The notes under the pieces are model-generated. The model made no database searches. It was not told the origin of the DNA and worked only from the letters and a program-made list of their open reading frames with translations. The position numbers and the translations under genes were made by a program. A stretch of DNA of 56,572 bases, from the NCBI GenBank assembly GCA_050486445.1, contig JBJHDH010000021.1, forward strand, positions 1-56,572, in the 5' to 3' direction. This stretch comes from Euryhalocaulis sp050486445 (GTDB lineage: Bacteria > Pseudomonadota > Alphaproteobacteria > Caulobacterales > Maricaulaceae). Shown piece after piece: positions 25,784-34,060 of this stretch (position 1 is the stretch's first letter; each line of letters begins with the position of its first letter).

Positions 25784-28114
25784 TCAGAACCGGTAGACGA
25801 CAGAGGCGCTGAAATTCCGTCCCGGCTGCGTATAGGCGTCCAGGATCGTGGACGTCGCGGACAGGCCGCGGGCGTCGCTCCACCACCAGTATTTTTCGTT
25901 GAACACGTTAAACACCGCCAGGCGCAGCGTCGCCGCGTCGGTGATGTTCCAATAGGCGGTGAGGTCCAGCAGCGTGAAGCCGGGCGGCGTGAACAGATCG
26001 GCCCGCGCATCGCCCGGACGGTTTTCCGCCACGCGCGAATCCCGCTTGCCGCTGGAATGCGTGACGATGGCCTGACCGCCGAACCGTCCCGCCGGATCGT
26101 CGTATGACAGGCCGCCGACCAGCTTCCACGGGTCGATGCTTTGCAGCGGCTCGCGCACGCCGCCGCTTTCCTGATCGCCTTTGGCGTAGGAAACCGCGGC
26201 GATGGCGCCCAGGCCGTTGCTCCAGACGCCCTGCACGCGGGCTTCGGCGCCGCTGATCTTCACCTCGCCCAGATTGACGAATTGATAGATCGCCGGATCC
26301 ATCGGCGTGAACGATCCGCCGACCATGACCTGTTCGATGAAGTCCTCGTATTTCGCAGTGAAGGCGCTGGCGCTCGCTGACCAGACCGCGCCGCCCGCCT
26401 GCACGCCGCGCAGTCGCGCGCCGGCCTCGAACGAGTCGCTGGTCTCGGGCTTCAGGTCCGGGTTCGGAATCGAGGCATAGCCGAACAGAGGATTGGCGAA
26501 CCCGTTATTCACCTGGCTCGGCGAGGGCGCCTTGAAGCCGGCGGCGTAATTGGCGAACAGGCCGAAATGATCGGTCGCCCATAGAACGGCGCCGAGCTTG
26601 GGCGACAGATGCGAGCCGTCCTGCCCGGCGGCGGCGCCTGTGTAGAGCGCATCCGGGCGCGGTGTCAGTTCGTACCAGTCATAGCGCAGCGCCGGATAGA
26701 GCAGCAGCGCCCCGTCCATCAGGCCGATCTCGTCCTGCACGAACAGGCCGGCCAGCGTGTAGTCGGTGACCGGGAACGGCCGCGCCGGAAAGGTTTCGCC
26801 CACTGGCGGAACCGTGCCGTCGCGGATGCCTTCCTGCCGCGTCTCGGAAAAATCGCCGCCCACCAGAATGCGGTGCGTCACAGCGCCGGTTGTAAATGCG
26901 CTCTCGACCTGTCCGGTCGCGCCCCAGACCCGGTTGTCGAACGTCGTGTCGCGGATGCGGCCGGGCGCGACCAGCCGCGCTTCATCTGAAAACTGGCGCG
27001 TGGTGCTGTCCTGATAGAACACGGCGATGGATGCGCGATCCACCAGACCGGAAGCGTCCGGGCTGCGATACGCATAATCCAGGCTGAGCCGCTTGCGCTC
27101 CGTATCGTCGCGCACGTCCAGCCGGGTGGTCGCCGTATCCGGCAAAACGGCGGGCGGAACCGCCGGCGCAGCGCGCGCGCTCAGCACGTCCGATTCCAGC
27201 TTGCGGTCGAAATATTCCCCGGTCAGGCGCAGCCGGTGCGTATTGGAGGGTGCGAACACCAGCTTTCCCATCACCGAGTTCGATTCGATGTCCTGCGGAT
27301 TGGGCGCGGTGCGGCGCGCATCGGGGGATGTGTCCGTTCCCCGGTTCTTCTGCTCGCTCCCCTCGCGGCGCGTATAGGCGATCATGGCCTGAAGCGGGCC
27401 GCTCTGTCCGGCGGCGACAATGCTCGCCGCCACGCTTTCGTCGGCGGAGCTATAGGCGGCGCGTGCGCGGCCTCCGAAATTCCGGGCGCCGAGAAAATCG
27501 TCCGGGTCTTTGGTCGTGAAGCTGACCGCCCCGGCCAGACCGTCGCTGCCATACAGCGCCGAGGACGGGCCGCGCAGAATCTCGACCGATTTCAGCAGGT
27601 CGAGATCCACATAATCGCCGCGCCCCACCGCCTGCGCGCCAAAGCTGAAGGAATCCGGCATGCGGATTCCGTCGGTCTGGATCAGCACGCGATTGCCTTC
27701 CAGGCCGCGAATATTGAAGCCGGAATTGCCGTCGCGGCCGGTGGCGGCCAGCGCCGCGGTGGGGCGCGAGGGCGCGCTGCGCACCGAAACGCCCGGTTCG
27801 AACCGGACCAGATCCTTGATATCGGTCGCGACGATGGCCTCGATGTCTTCGTCAGTGATGACGCTTACCGTGACAGGCGCATCTTCCGCGCTCACCTCGG
27901 TGCGCGTGGCGGTCACCACTACGCGGTCTCCGCCGCTTCTGAGCTGCGCCAGCCGGACCGCTTCCCGCACCGCTTCCGGCGGCGTTTCCGCACCCTGCGC
28001 CCAGGCCGCTCCGGCCGAAAGCGCCGCCACGCCGGCCCCGGCCAGCAGCAGGGCAGCCTGCCCCGTCCGCCGTCCGCCTGACTGTCCCCCAAACCGCATG
28101 CCCCTGCATTTCAT
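25784..28114 (-). CDS. TonB-dependent heme/hemoglobin-type receptor
   Basis: A 776-residue TonB-dependent receptor of the hemoglobin/transferrin/lactoferrin (HmuR/PhuR-like) group. The signal peptide ends near AAWAQ (about residue 40). The plug has VVVTATRTEVSAEDAPVTVSVI (TonB box region) and NIRGLEGNRVLIQTDGIRMP. The barrel carries the family FRAP/NPDL region as FKAPSPSQVNNGFANPLF...NPDLKPETSDSFEAGAR. The terminal strand ends SASVVYRF. It would bring heme across the outer membrane. The ATG at 28112-28114 has GAGGGGA 7 bases upstream. A Fur-like palindrome lies 17 bases before the start, shared with the divergent DUF6607 gene. Confidence 0.88.
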   Translation of the reverse strand: MKCRGMRFGGQSGGRRTGQAALLLAGAGVAALSAGAAWAQGAETPPEAVREAVRLAQLRSGGDRVVVTATRTEVSAEDAPVTVSVITDEDIEAIVATDIKDLVRFEPGVSVRSAPSRPTAALAATGRDGNSGFNIRGLEGNRVLIQTDGIRMPDSFSFGAQAVGRGDYVDLDLLKSVEILRGPSSALYGSDGLAGAVSFTTKDPDDFLGARNFGGRARAAYSSADESVAASIVAAGQSGPLQAMIAYTRREGSEQKNRGTDTSPDARRTAPNPQDIESNSVMGKLVFAPSNTHRLRLTGEYFDRKLESDVLSARAAPAVPPAVLPDTATTRLDVRDDTERKRLSLDYAYRSPDASGLVDRASIAVFYQDSTTRQFSDEARLVAPGRIRDTTFDNRVWGATGQVESAFTTGAVTHRILVGGDFSETRQEGIRDGTVPPVGETFPARPFPVTDYTLAGLFVQDEIGLMDGALLLYPALRYDWYELTPRPDALYTGAAAGQDGSHLSPKLGAVLWATDHFGLFANYAAGFKAPSPSQVNNGFANPLFGYASIPNPDLKPETSDSFEAGARLRGVQAGGAVWSASASAFTAKYEDFIEQVMVGGSFTPMDPAIYQFVNLGEVKISGAEARVQGVWSNGLGAIAAVSYAKGDQESGGVREPLQSIDPWKLVGGLSYDDPAGRFGGQAIVTHSSGKRDSRVAENRPGDARADLFTPPGFTLLDLTAYWNITDAATLRLAVFNVFNEKYWWWSDARGLSATSTILDAYTQPGRNFSASVVYRF

Positions 28115-28130
28115 GGTAAAATCCCCTCAT

Positions 28131-28145
28131 TGCGAATAGTTCGCA
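28131..28145. promoter_or_regulatory. Fur-like palindrome 1 (heme receptor/DUF6607)
   Basis: TGCGAA-TAG-TTCGCA is a perfect 6-3-6 inverted repeat that fits the 7-1-7 iron-box layout. It is immediately upstream of the heme-receptor ribosome-binding site and in the divergent promoter region with the DUF6607 gene. Binding by an iron-responsive repressor is inferred. Confidence 0.6.
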
Positions 28146-28175
28146 TTCGCGATAACGTGGGACGTTAGATCGCAT

Positions 28176-28192
28176 TTGCGACTCATTTGCAA
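28176..28192. promoter_or_regulatory. Fur-like palindrome 2 (heme receptor/DUF6607)
   Basis: TTGCGA-CTCAT-TTGCAA is a near-perfect inverted repeat (5 of 6 pairs) with the same TGCGA/TGCAA character as the first site, 31 bases away. It lies 21 bases upstream of the DUF6607 start codon. Paired sites suggest coordinate control of both genes. Confidence 0.5.
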
Positions 28193-28213
28193 GTGCATGT
28201 TCAGGAGCGTCTG

Positions 28214-29290
28214 ATGAGGGCTGAGACGATGCGGGCGATGACATTGGGTAAAAACGGGATTTCAGCGGCTCTTGCGGGTCTGGCCGGGGCCATGCTGGCC
28301 TTCGCGCCGGGTGCGTTGGCGCAGGAGGGAACCGCGCAGAGCTTTATTCGCGGCCAGTCGGCGGACACCAACGCCAACGCGGACGCGGCGCCGGATGCGT
28401 TCGCGCGCGATCGCGCGGCGATTCTGGGCATGGCGGGGGATTATCGCGTGCGGTTCGACTTTACCGAGACCGTGGCCATCGACCCCGATTACGAGCCGAA
28501 AGAGCGCCACACCAGCGGCGGAACCGAGATGGTCCGGGTGCTGGAGGATACGGGCGGCTTTATCAGCCTTCAGCACACGCTGGTGATGGAGCATGGCGGC
28601 CAGACCGTGGTGGTCAAGCACTGGCGTCAGGACTGGACCTATGAGCCTGAAAGCGTGTTGCACTATCGCGGCGACAATCTATGGGAGGTCGAGTTCGTCG
28701 TCGATGCCGCCCGCCACGGCGCCTGGTCGCAAATCGTCTATCAGGTCGATGACAGCCCCCGTTATGGCGGGCTTGCGCGCTGGCGTCATACGCCGGAGGC
28801 CTCGACCTGGGAGCCGCCGGTCTCCTGGCGTCCGCTGCCGCGCCGCGACGGCACCACGCGCGACGATTACGACGTCATCGCCGGGGTGAACCGGCACACC
28901 GTCACGCCGGATGTCTGGTGGCACGAGCAGGATAATTCCAAGCTGGTGTTCGAGGAGTCCGGCCCGCGCGAAATCGTGCGCGAGGTCGGCGTGAACACCT
29001 ATCGCGCCGTCAGCGATGTCTCGATGCAGGCCGGCGAAGACTATTGGGAAAAGACCGGCGAATTCTGGGCCGTGGTGCGCGGTCTCTGGAACGCCGCAGA
29101 GGCGACCGGCCGCATGTCGGTGCACGACAACGCCGAAGGTGAATTCCTTTACCTTCCGATGCTGGAGATCGCCGCGAAGGTGGAAGAGGGCGAACTGGCG
29201 CTGGCCGAGGCGGAAGCGCAGGCGCGCGATCTGTTCGACCGGCAGGTCGCCACAGGCCCCGCCGCCGCCCGTATCGCCAGCATGCACTGA
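28214..29290 (+). CDS. DUF6607 family exported protein
   Basis: A 358-residue protein with a Sec signal (ending GALAQEG). The mature part contains many tryptophans and repeated beta motifs: DYRVRFDFTETVAI, VVVKHWRQDWTYEP, WSQIVYQVDDSPRYGG, VWWHEQDNSKLVF. This matches DUF6607, whose function is unknown. It is divergent from the heme receptor and shares its putative iron operators, so a role in heme or iron use at the periplasmic side is a reasonable guess. The ATG at 28214 has AGGAG 6 bases upstream and is preferred over an in-frame ATG at 28187. Confidence 0.75.
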   Translation: MRAETMRAMTLGKNGISAALAGLAGAMLAFAPGALAQEGTAQSFIRGQSADTNANADAAPDAFARDRAAILGMAGDYRVRFDFTETVAIDPDYEPKERHTSGGTEMVRVLEDTGGFISLQHTLVMEHGGQTVVVKHWRQDWTYEPESVLHYRGDNLWEVEFVVDAARHGAWSQIVYQVDDSPRYGGLARWRHTPEASTWEPPVSWRPLPRRDGTTRDDYDVIAGVNRHTVTPDVWWHEQDNSKLVFEESGPREIVREVGVNTYRAVSDVSMQAGEDYWEKTGEFWAVVRGLWNAAEATGRMSVHDNAEGEFLYLPMLEIAAKVEEGELALAEAEAQARDLFDRQVATGPAAARIASMH

Positions 29291-29304
29291 GCGGATTGCG
29301 TTGT

Positions 29305-29335
29305 TTCCCTCTCCCTCAGCATGAGGGGGAGGGAA
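29305..29335. terminator. Hairpin between convergent DUF6607 and J-domain genes
   Basis: TTCCCTCTCCCTC pairs with GAGGGGGAGGGAA over a 5-base loop, with one G-T pair. It fills the gap between the DUF6607 stop and the J-domain gene stop and can serve both strands. It lacks a clear T-run on the plus side. Confidence 0.5.
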
Positions 29336-29337
29336 GG

Positions 29338-29952
29338 CTACCCCATCCCTGTGGTCTTCAGCGTCTGATAGGCGCGGATCACGGCCTGAAGCTGTTCCTC
29401 GGTCGAGCGGTCGCCCCCGTTCGCATCGGGGTGCAGCCGCTTGATGAGCGTGCGGTAGCGTTCGCGCACCTGCTCGGGCGTTGGCCGGCCATTCAGGCCC
29501 ATCGTCTCCAGCGCATTGCGTTGCAGGCGCGACAGCGGCGGCGCGGCGGCGGGGCGTGCGCCCCGCGGCGCCTCGGCGAACAGGCCGAACGGATCGGTGA
29601 ATGCCTGCGTCCAGTCCTGCGCGCCGCGCGAGGCGGCGTCGGCGCGCCTGCGGTCCTTGAAGCCCCAGGTCGGACGATGGCCATAGACGGCGCTTTCCTG
29701 AAACGCCTTCATCTCGCCCGGACTCATGTCCTCGAAGAAATCCCAGGCGCGGTTATACTCGGCCGTATGCGCCGGACAGAACCAGTAGAATTCGCGCAGC
29801 CGTCCCGGCCCTTTGGGCGCGCGGCATCGCCCGGGCCGCACGCAGCCGGCCCATTCGCAGCGCCGCTCGCTCGGGCGCGGCGCTTCCTCCTCCTCGGGCG
29901 GGCGCACGCGAATGTCCCGGAATTTGGGCCGGTATTTGAATGTTGCGCTCAT
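29338..29952 (-). CDS. J-domain (DnaJ-like) protein
   Basis: A 204-residue protein with a C-terminal J domain (about residues 145-204) that has the HPD motif in LIKRLHPDANGG, the site that stimulates DnaK ATPase. The N-terminal half contains clustered cysteines (CEWAGCVRPGRC...FCPAHT) that could bind zinc, and an AWDFFEDMSPGEMKAFQ segment. This layout is common in alphaproteobacteria as a J-domain co-chaperone next to bolA. It is divergent from the bolA gene with 41 bases between the starts. Client specificity is unknown. Confidence 0.85.
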   Translation of the reverse strand: MSATFKYRPKFRDIRVRPPEEEEAPRPSERRCEWAGCVRPGRCRAPKGPGRLREFYWFCPAHTAEYNRAWDFFEDMSPGEMKAFQESAVYGHRPTWGFKDRRRADAASRGAQDWTQAFTDPFGLFAEAPRGARPAAAPPLSRLQRNALETMGLNGRPTPEQVRERYRTLIKRLHPDANGGDRSTEEQLQAVIRAYQTLKTTGMG

Positions 29953-29993
29953 CGGTTCAAACTATGTGACGCGTCAGTGCAGGGGACAATGTC

Positions 29994-30287
29994 TTGACAG
30001 ACTCCAAATCACATATGGGCGCCATGGCCGCCGCCATCGAGCACAAGCTGCGCGCCGCCTTCGCCCCGCAAATGCTGGAGGTGATCGACGAATCGGCGCT
30101 GCACGCCGGTCATGCCGGCGCCCGCCCCGAGGGCGAAACGCATTTCCGGGTGCGCATCGTCGCAGACCGCTTCAGCGGCATGAATCGCGTGGCGCGTCAC
30201 CGCGCGGTGAACGGCGCGCTGGCGGCGGAGCTGGCTGACCGTGTGCATGCGCTGGCCATCAGCGCCAAAGCGCCTGGCGAAGCATAG
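29994..30287 (+). CDS. BolA-family protein
   Basis: A 97-residue BolA homologue. The core TFRVRIVADRFSGMNRVARHRAVNGALA-type segment (here HFRVRIV...RHRAVN) and the histidine/RHR motif are typical. BolA proteins partner with monothiol glutaredoxins in iron-sulfur cluster handling. A TTG at 29994 is chosen as start because AGGGGA lies about 7 bases upstream; an in-frame ATG at 30015 without a clear site would give 90 residues. It is divergent from the J-domain gene and convergent with purB. Confidence 0.82.
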   Translation: MTDSKSHMGAMAAAIEHKLRAAFAPQMLEVIDESALHAGHAGARPEGETHFRVRIVADRFSGMNRVARHRAVNGALAAELADRVHALAISAKAPGEA

Positions 30288-30315
30288 GGCCTGAAAGCCG
30301 CGCCTTCCCGCGGAG

Positions 30316-31623
30316 TCAGGCGGATTCACCGAACACGCGGGCGAAGATCGTGTCCACATGTTTCAGGTGATAGTCCATGTCGGTCAGGCCGCGCAGCGTA
30401 TCGGGGGGCAGCAGCGCTGTGACGTCCTTGTCCGCCAGCAGATTGTCGAGGAAATCGCCGTCACCGTTCCAGGTCTTCATGGCGTTGCGCTGCACGAGGC
30501 GATAGGAATCTTCGCGGCTCGCGCCCGCCTGGGTCAGCGCCAGCAGAACGCGCTGCGAATTATGCAGCCCGCCGAGCCGGTCCAGATTGGCCCGCATCTG
30601 TTCGGGATAGACCACCAGATTTTCGATCACGCCGGCCAGGCGCCGCAGCGCGAAATCCAGATGCGTGGTGGCGTCCGGCGCGATGCCGCGCTCGACGCTG
30701 GAATGCGAAATGTCCCGCTCGTGCCACAGCGCCACGTTTTCCAGCGCCGGAACAACGGCGGAGCGGACCAGTCGCGCCAGCCCGGTCAGGTTTTCGGTCA
30801 GCACCGGATTGCGCTTGTGCGGCATGGCGCTGCTGCCCTTTTGGCCGGGGCTGAAATATTCCTCCGCTTCCAGAACCTCGGTGCGTTGCAGATGCCGGAT
30901 CTCGGTCGCCAGCCGCTCGACGCTGGCGGCGACGACGCCGAGCGCGGCGAAGAAGGCGGCGTGCCGGTCGCGGGGAATCACCTGCGTCGAGACCGGCTCG
31001 ACGGCGAGCCCCATCTTCTCCGCCACATATTGCTCAACATAGGGGTCGATATTGGCGAAGGTGCCGACCGCGCCGGAAATGGCGCAGGTGGCGATCTCGG
31101 CCCGCGCCGTGACCAGCCGCGTCCGGGCCCGCGCGAATTCCGCGTAAAAACCCGCCAGCTTCACGCCGAACGTGGTCGGCTCGGCATGGATGCCGTGGCT
31201 GCGCCCGATGGTGACGGTATCCCTGTGTTCCAAAGCGCGCTTTTTCAGCGCCGCCAGCACCCGGTCGGTATCGGCGATCAGCATATCGGCGGCGCGGACA
31301 AGCTGCACCGCCAGCGTCGTGTCCAGAATGTCGGAGCTGGTGAGACCCTGGTGCACAAAGCGTGCATCCTCGCCCACGAATTCGGCCAGATGGGTGAGGA
31401 AGGCGATAACGTCGTGCTTCACCTCGCGCTCGATCTCGTCGATGCGTTCGATGTCGAATTCCGCGTCCTTCGCGGTCCAGACCTGCGCGGCGGCGGATTT
31501 GGGGATCACGCCCAGCCCGGCCAGCGCGTCACAGGCATGGGCCTCAATCTCGAACCAGATGCGATAGCGCGTTTGCGGCGACCAGAGCGCCTCCATGTCA
31601 GGATGGGCGTAGCGGGGGATCAA
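30316..31623 (-). CDS. purB: Adenylosuccinate lyase
   Basis: A 435-residue member of the fumarase/aspartase superfamily. The signature SSAMPHKRNP is intact and N-terminal MIPRYAHPDMEALWS is characteristic of the bacterial PurB subgroup. It catalyses two steps of purine synthesis: release of fumarate from SAICAR and from adenylosuccinate. The catalytic histidine region (SHGIHAEPTTFG) is present. It is full length and cytoplasmic. It is convergent with bolA, and a lipoprotein gene lies upstream on the same strand. Confidence 0.95.
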   Translation of the reverse strand: MIPRYAHPDMEALWSPQTRYRIWFEIEAHACDALAGLGVIPKSAAAQVWTAKDAEFDIERIDEIEREVKHDVIAFLTHLAEFVGEDARFVHQGLTSSDILDTTLAVQLVRAADMLIADTDRVLAALKKRALEHRDTVTIGRSHGIHAEPTTFGVKLAGFYAEFARARTRLVTARAEIATCAISGAVGTFANIDPYVEQYVAEKMGLAVEPVSTQVIPRDRHAAFFAALGVVAASVERLATEIRHLQRTEVLEAEEYFSPGQKGSSAMPHKRNPVLTENLTGLARLVRSAVVPALENVALWHERDISHSSVERGIAPDATTHLDFALRRLAGVIENLVVYPEQMRANLDRLGGLHNSQRVLLALTQAGASREDSYRLVQRNAMKTWNGDGDFLDNLLADKDVTALLPPDTLRGLTDMDYHLKHVDTIFARVFGESA

Positions 31624-31712
31624 TTCAGGCCTCGGCTTGCGGACGCCGCCAATCTGGCGACGCTTGCGGCCTAATCCCTTCCCGCCCGCCGATCAAGCAT
31701 TCCGCGCCAAGC

Positions 31713-32105
31713 CTAGTTTTCGCAGCGGCGCCAGCCCAGGGTGGAAATGGCGTTGCCAAAGCCGGTTACGTCGATCCGCCCGTCTTCAGTCAGCACAATA
31801 TCCAGCACCACGTCGGACTGGGCGGCGCCCTCGGCGGCGCATTCGCTTCCATGCACGCGCACAGCGCCGCCGGGAGCCTCGGCGACGGCGATCCGGGCGC
31901 AATGTGTCTCGCCCGGGGTGGTGAAGACATCCCGCTGGAAATTCCACATCATGCCGCCACAATCGGGCAGGGCGCTCCAGCGTCCGGTAATCTGCTCACG
32001 ATAGGTGTCGCGCGCCTCGCGGTCGGTCGCCGTGCCGCCCGGACCGCAGGCGGCCAGCGGCAGGGCTGCGATGGCGGCGAGAACAGCAGGCGTTCGAAAC
32101 CCCAT
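31713..32105 (-). CDS. Small lipoprotein, unknown function
   Basis: A 130-residue protein with a lipoprotein signal (ALPLAAC, Cys about residue 20). The mature domain has four cysteines (DCGGMMWNF, HCARI, ECAAEG, RRCEN) that could form two disulfides, and it looks beta-rich. I do not recognise a family. The start is the ATG at 32103-32105, preceded on the minus strand by GGAGGATCG-like sequence; longer versions lack a signal peptide. It is divergent from the CC0125/CC1285 lipoprotein gene. Confidence 0.65.
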   Translation of the reverse strand: MGFRTPAVLAAIAALPLAACGPGGTATDREARDTYREQITGRWSALPDCGGMMWNFQRDVFTTPGETHCARIAVAEAPGGAVRVHGSECAAEGAAQSDVVLDIVLTEDGRIDVTGFGNAISTLGWRRCEN

Positions 32106-32171
32106 GGAGCGATCCTCCGTTCCGTGCGTTATAAAAGCCTCGCGGGGGGAATGGTTCAAGGAGACGTTCCG

Positions 32172-32663
32172 ATGCGTCCATGGGTGATTATTCCCGGCGG
32201 TCTGATTTCCGTTCTGATGCTTGCCGCCTGCGCCACGCCGACCGTCTATCAGCCAGCCCAGACCGTCTCCGCCGTCGGTTTCCGCGAAGCCCCGCTGGAA
32301 GACCGGCGTTTCCGCATCAGCTTCCGCACCGGTGACGATGCCGGTCCCGACGCCGCGCGCGACCTGGCGTTGCGCCGGGCCGCCGAACTGACGCTAGAGC
32401 GCGGCCATGAATGGTTCATGGTGGCGGACCGCCATACCGAACCGGCCAGGGGCGGCGGCGGGCCGCGCTTCTCGCTGGGCCTTGGCGGCGCCGATTATGG
32501 CCGCCGGTCGGCTGTCGGCGGTGGAGTCGGGGTCGGTTTTGGCGGCGCCAGCCAGAGCGGATATGTCGCTACGCTCGAGGTTGTGCTGGGCGAAGGTCCG
32601 CGGCCCGGGGGAGTCGACGTCTACGATGCGCGCGACGTGCTTGTTTCGCTGATCGGGGCGTGA
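32172..32663 (+). CDS. CC0125/CC1285-family lipoprotein
   Basis: A 163-residue lipoprotein (LMLAAC, Cys about residue 20). The motif sequence YQPAQTVSAVGFREAPLEDRRFRISFRTGD followed by AARDLALRRAAELTLERGHEWF is typical of the CC0125/CC1285 family, named for Caulobacter proteins. A glycine-rich stretch (GGGGPRFSLGLGG) links to a beta-strand C-terminus. Function is unknown; it is probably periplasmic or outer-membrane attached. It supports a Caulobacterales-like source. The ATG at 32172 follows AAGGAGACG. Confidence 0.85.
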   Translation: MRPWVIIPGGLISVLMLAACATPTVYQPAQTVSAVGFREAPLEDRRFRISFRTGDDAGPDAARDLALRRAAELTLERGHEWFMVADRHTEPARGGGGPRFSLGLGGADYGRRSAVGGGVGVGFGGASQSGYVATLEVVLGEGPRPGGVDVYDARDVLVSLIGA

Positions 32664-32712
32664 GGGCGCCCGTCCGCCCGCCGGTGCGTCAGAAGCCGAT
32701 ATTGGAAACGCT

Positions 32713-32880
32713 TCAGTGGGAGTTGGCCGCAGCGCCGCCACCGCCGCCGCGAGGCGGTTCGGGCTTCGGTTCGGGGCTTGGCCGCACGACCTCTCCCGGA
32801 TGAAGATCGCACCTGTTGCAGGGCGGCGAGTCCGACCCAGACGGTACGCGCCCAGGATCGTTTTCTCCAATGCCGTTCAT
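32713..32880 (-). CDS. Small CxxC, Pro/Gly-rich hypothetical protein
   Basis: A 55-residue open frame. It has a textbook ribosome-binding site (GGAGGGG, 6 bases before the ATG at 32878-32880), a CNRC pair around residue 21-24, and a PSPEPKPEPP-RGGGGG tail. An in-frame TTG start at 33036 would lengthen it to 107 residues and add two more cysteines (ACNWEGC). I recognise no family. The strength of the site on an otherwise empty 447-base gap (32664-33110) is the main support; it could be a chance frame in GC-rich DNA. Confidence 0.4.
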   Translation of the reverse strand: MNGIGENDPGRVPSGSDSPPCNRCDLHPGEVVRPSPEPKPEPPRGGGGGAAANSH

Positions 32881-33110
32881 CCCACACCCCTCCCAATTGC
32901 AGGCCAGAAGCCCTTGCAGGGTATCCAGCTCTGGCCGCTTTTCAACCGATTTTGCCGGCGGCGCGGGCGTGGCGCCGGGCTCGCTGGGTGGAGCTTGAGC
33001 GGGCCAAGGTGAGCGGATTGTAGGCTTACGGCGCAATCACATGATAACGTGCCGGACCGGGCCGCAACGCGCCTTATAATGATAGATTCAAAGATGAGGG
33101 GGAGGGAAGA

Positions 33111-33920
33111 ATGACCCTTGGTTCGCGATTGAAAAGCGGGGCGATGGCCGCCGCGCTGCTGCTGGCGCCGTTCGCGGCGTCGGCGGAAACCGTGCTGATC
33201 ACCGGATCGAACACCGGTATCGGTCTGGGCTTCGCCCAGGAATACGCCGAGCGCGGCTGGACCGTGGTCGCCACGCACCGGCGCGATACGCCGCCGGACA
33301 CGCTGCTCGAACTTCAGGCGCAATATCCCGATACGGTGCGCATCGAGCAGATGGACGTGAACAGCCGCGACCAGATCTATGCGCTGGCCGAAAAAATGGC
33401 GGACGAGCCGATCGACGTGCTCATCAACAACGCCAGCCTGATCCGCTTCGACCCGCTGAACGACCCCAACGGCAATATGGATCAGCGCTTCGGCACGCTG
33501 GATTATGACGGGTTCGACCAGTTCATGCGCACCAATGTCGCCGGGCCGCTGATGATCTCCGAGGCGTTCGTGGACCATCTGCGCCGTGGCGAGCACAAGC
33601 AGCTTGTCAATATCAGCTCGCGCGCCGGCATGATTACCGAGACCCCGCCGGGCAGCTCGAACCATTACTGGTACCGGGTCAGCAAGGCGGCGCTGAACGC
33701 CTCGATGGTGCTGGTGGCGCAGGAGCTTCAGCCAGACGGCATTGTGGTGTCGATGTTCCATCCGGGCGGCGTGCAGGTGGAAAGCTTCGGCGATCTGGTG
33801 ATCCCCGGCGCTATCTCGCCGCGCGAAGCAGCCAGCCGCATGGCCAATGTGGTCGATAATCTGACCATCGAGGACACCGGCCGCTTCATGCAGAACGACG
33901 GGACCGATCATCCCTGGTAG
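33111..33920 (+). CDS. SDR oxidoreductase with N-terminal signal sequence
   Basis: A 269-residue short-chain dehydrogenase. The Rossmann motif TGSNTGIG is at residues 31-38 and the catalytic Y-x3-K is in YWYRVSKAAL; NNAS replaces the usual NNAG. Unusually, it begins with a Sec-type signal (KSGAMAAALLLAPFAASAE) and the first Rossmann strand starts right after the predicted cleavage at about residue 25. SDRs normally use cytoplasmic NAD(P). Either this enzyme is exported or the hydrophobic N-terminus is a membrane anchor. The ATG at 33111 has GGGGGAGGGAAGA just upstream. No partner gene is evident. Confidence 0.85.
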   Translation: MTLGSRLKSGAMAAALLLAPFAASAETVLITGSNTGIGLGFAQEYAERGWTVVATHRRDTPPDTLLELQAQYPDTVRIEQMDVNSRDQIYALAEKMADEPIDVLINNASLIRFDPLNDPNGNMDQRFGTLDYDGFDQFMRTNVAGPLMISEAFVDHLRRGEHKQLVNISSRAGMITETPPGSSNHYWYRVSKAALNASMVLVAQELQPDGIVVSMFHPGGVQVESFGDLVIPGAISPREAASRMANVVDNLTIEDTGRFMQNDGTDHPW

Positions 33921-33973
33921 GCGTTCCGGCTTCCGGCGTCTTCGTCCGTAATCCGGGTCCGTAACCCGGGTCT

Positions 33974-34005
33974 GGCCTGTCCCGCTCGATTGAGCGGGAC
34001 AGGCC
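33974..34005. terminator. Perfect 14-bp hairpin after SDR gene
   Basis: GGCCTGTCCCGCTC pairs perfectly with GAGCGGGACAGGCC over a GATT loop, 54 bases after the SDR stop and 56 before the aspartic-protease start. There is no T-run. It may end the SDR transcript or be a palindromic repeat. Confidence 0.5.
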
Positions 34006-34060
34006 GGCACGGCCGGAGGAACGAAAGGCGGCGGAAAAAGCGAACGGAACAGGAGACCCG

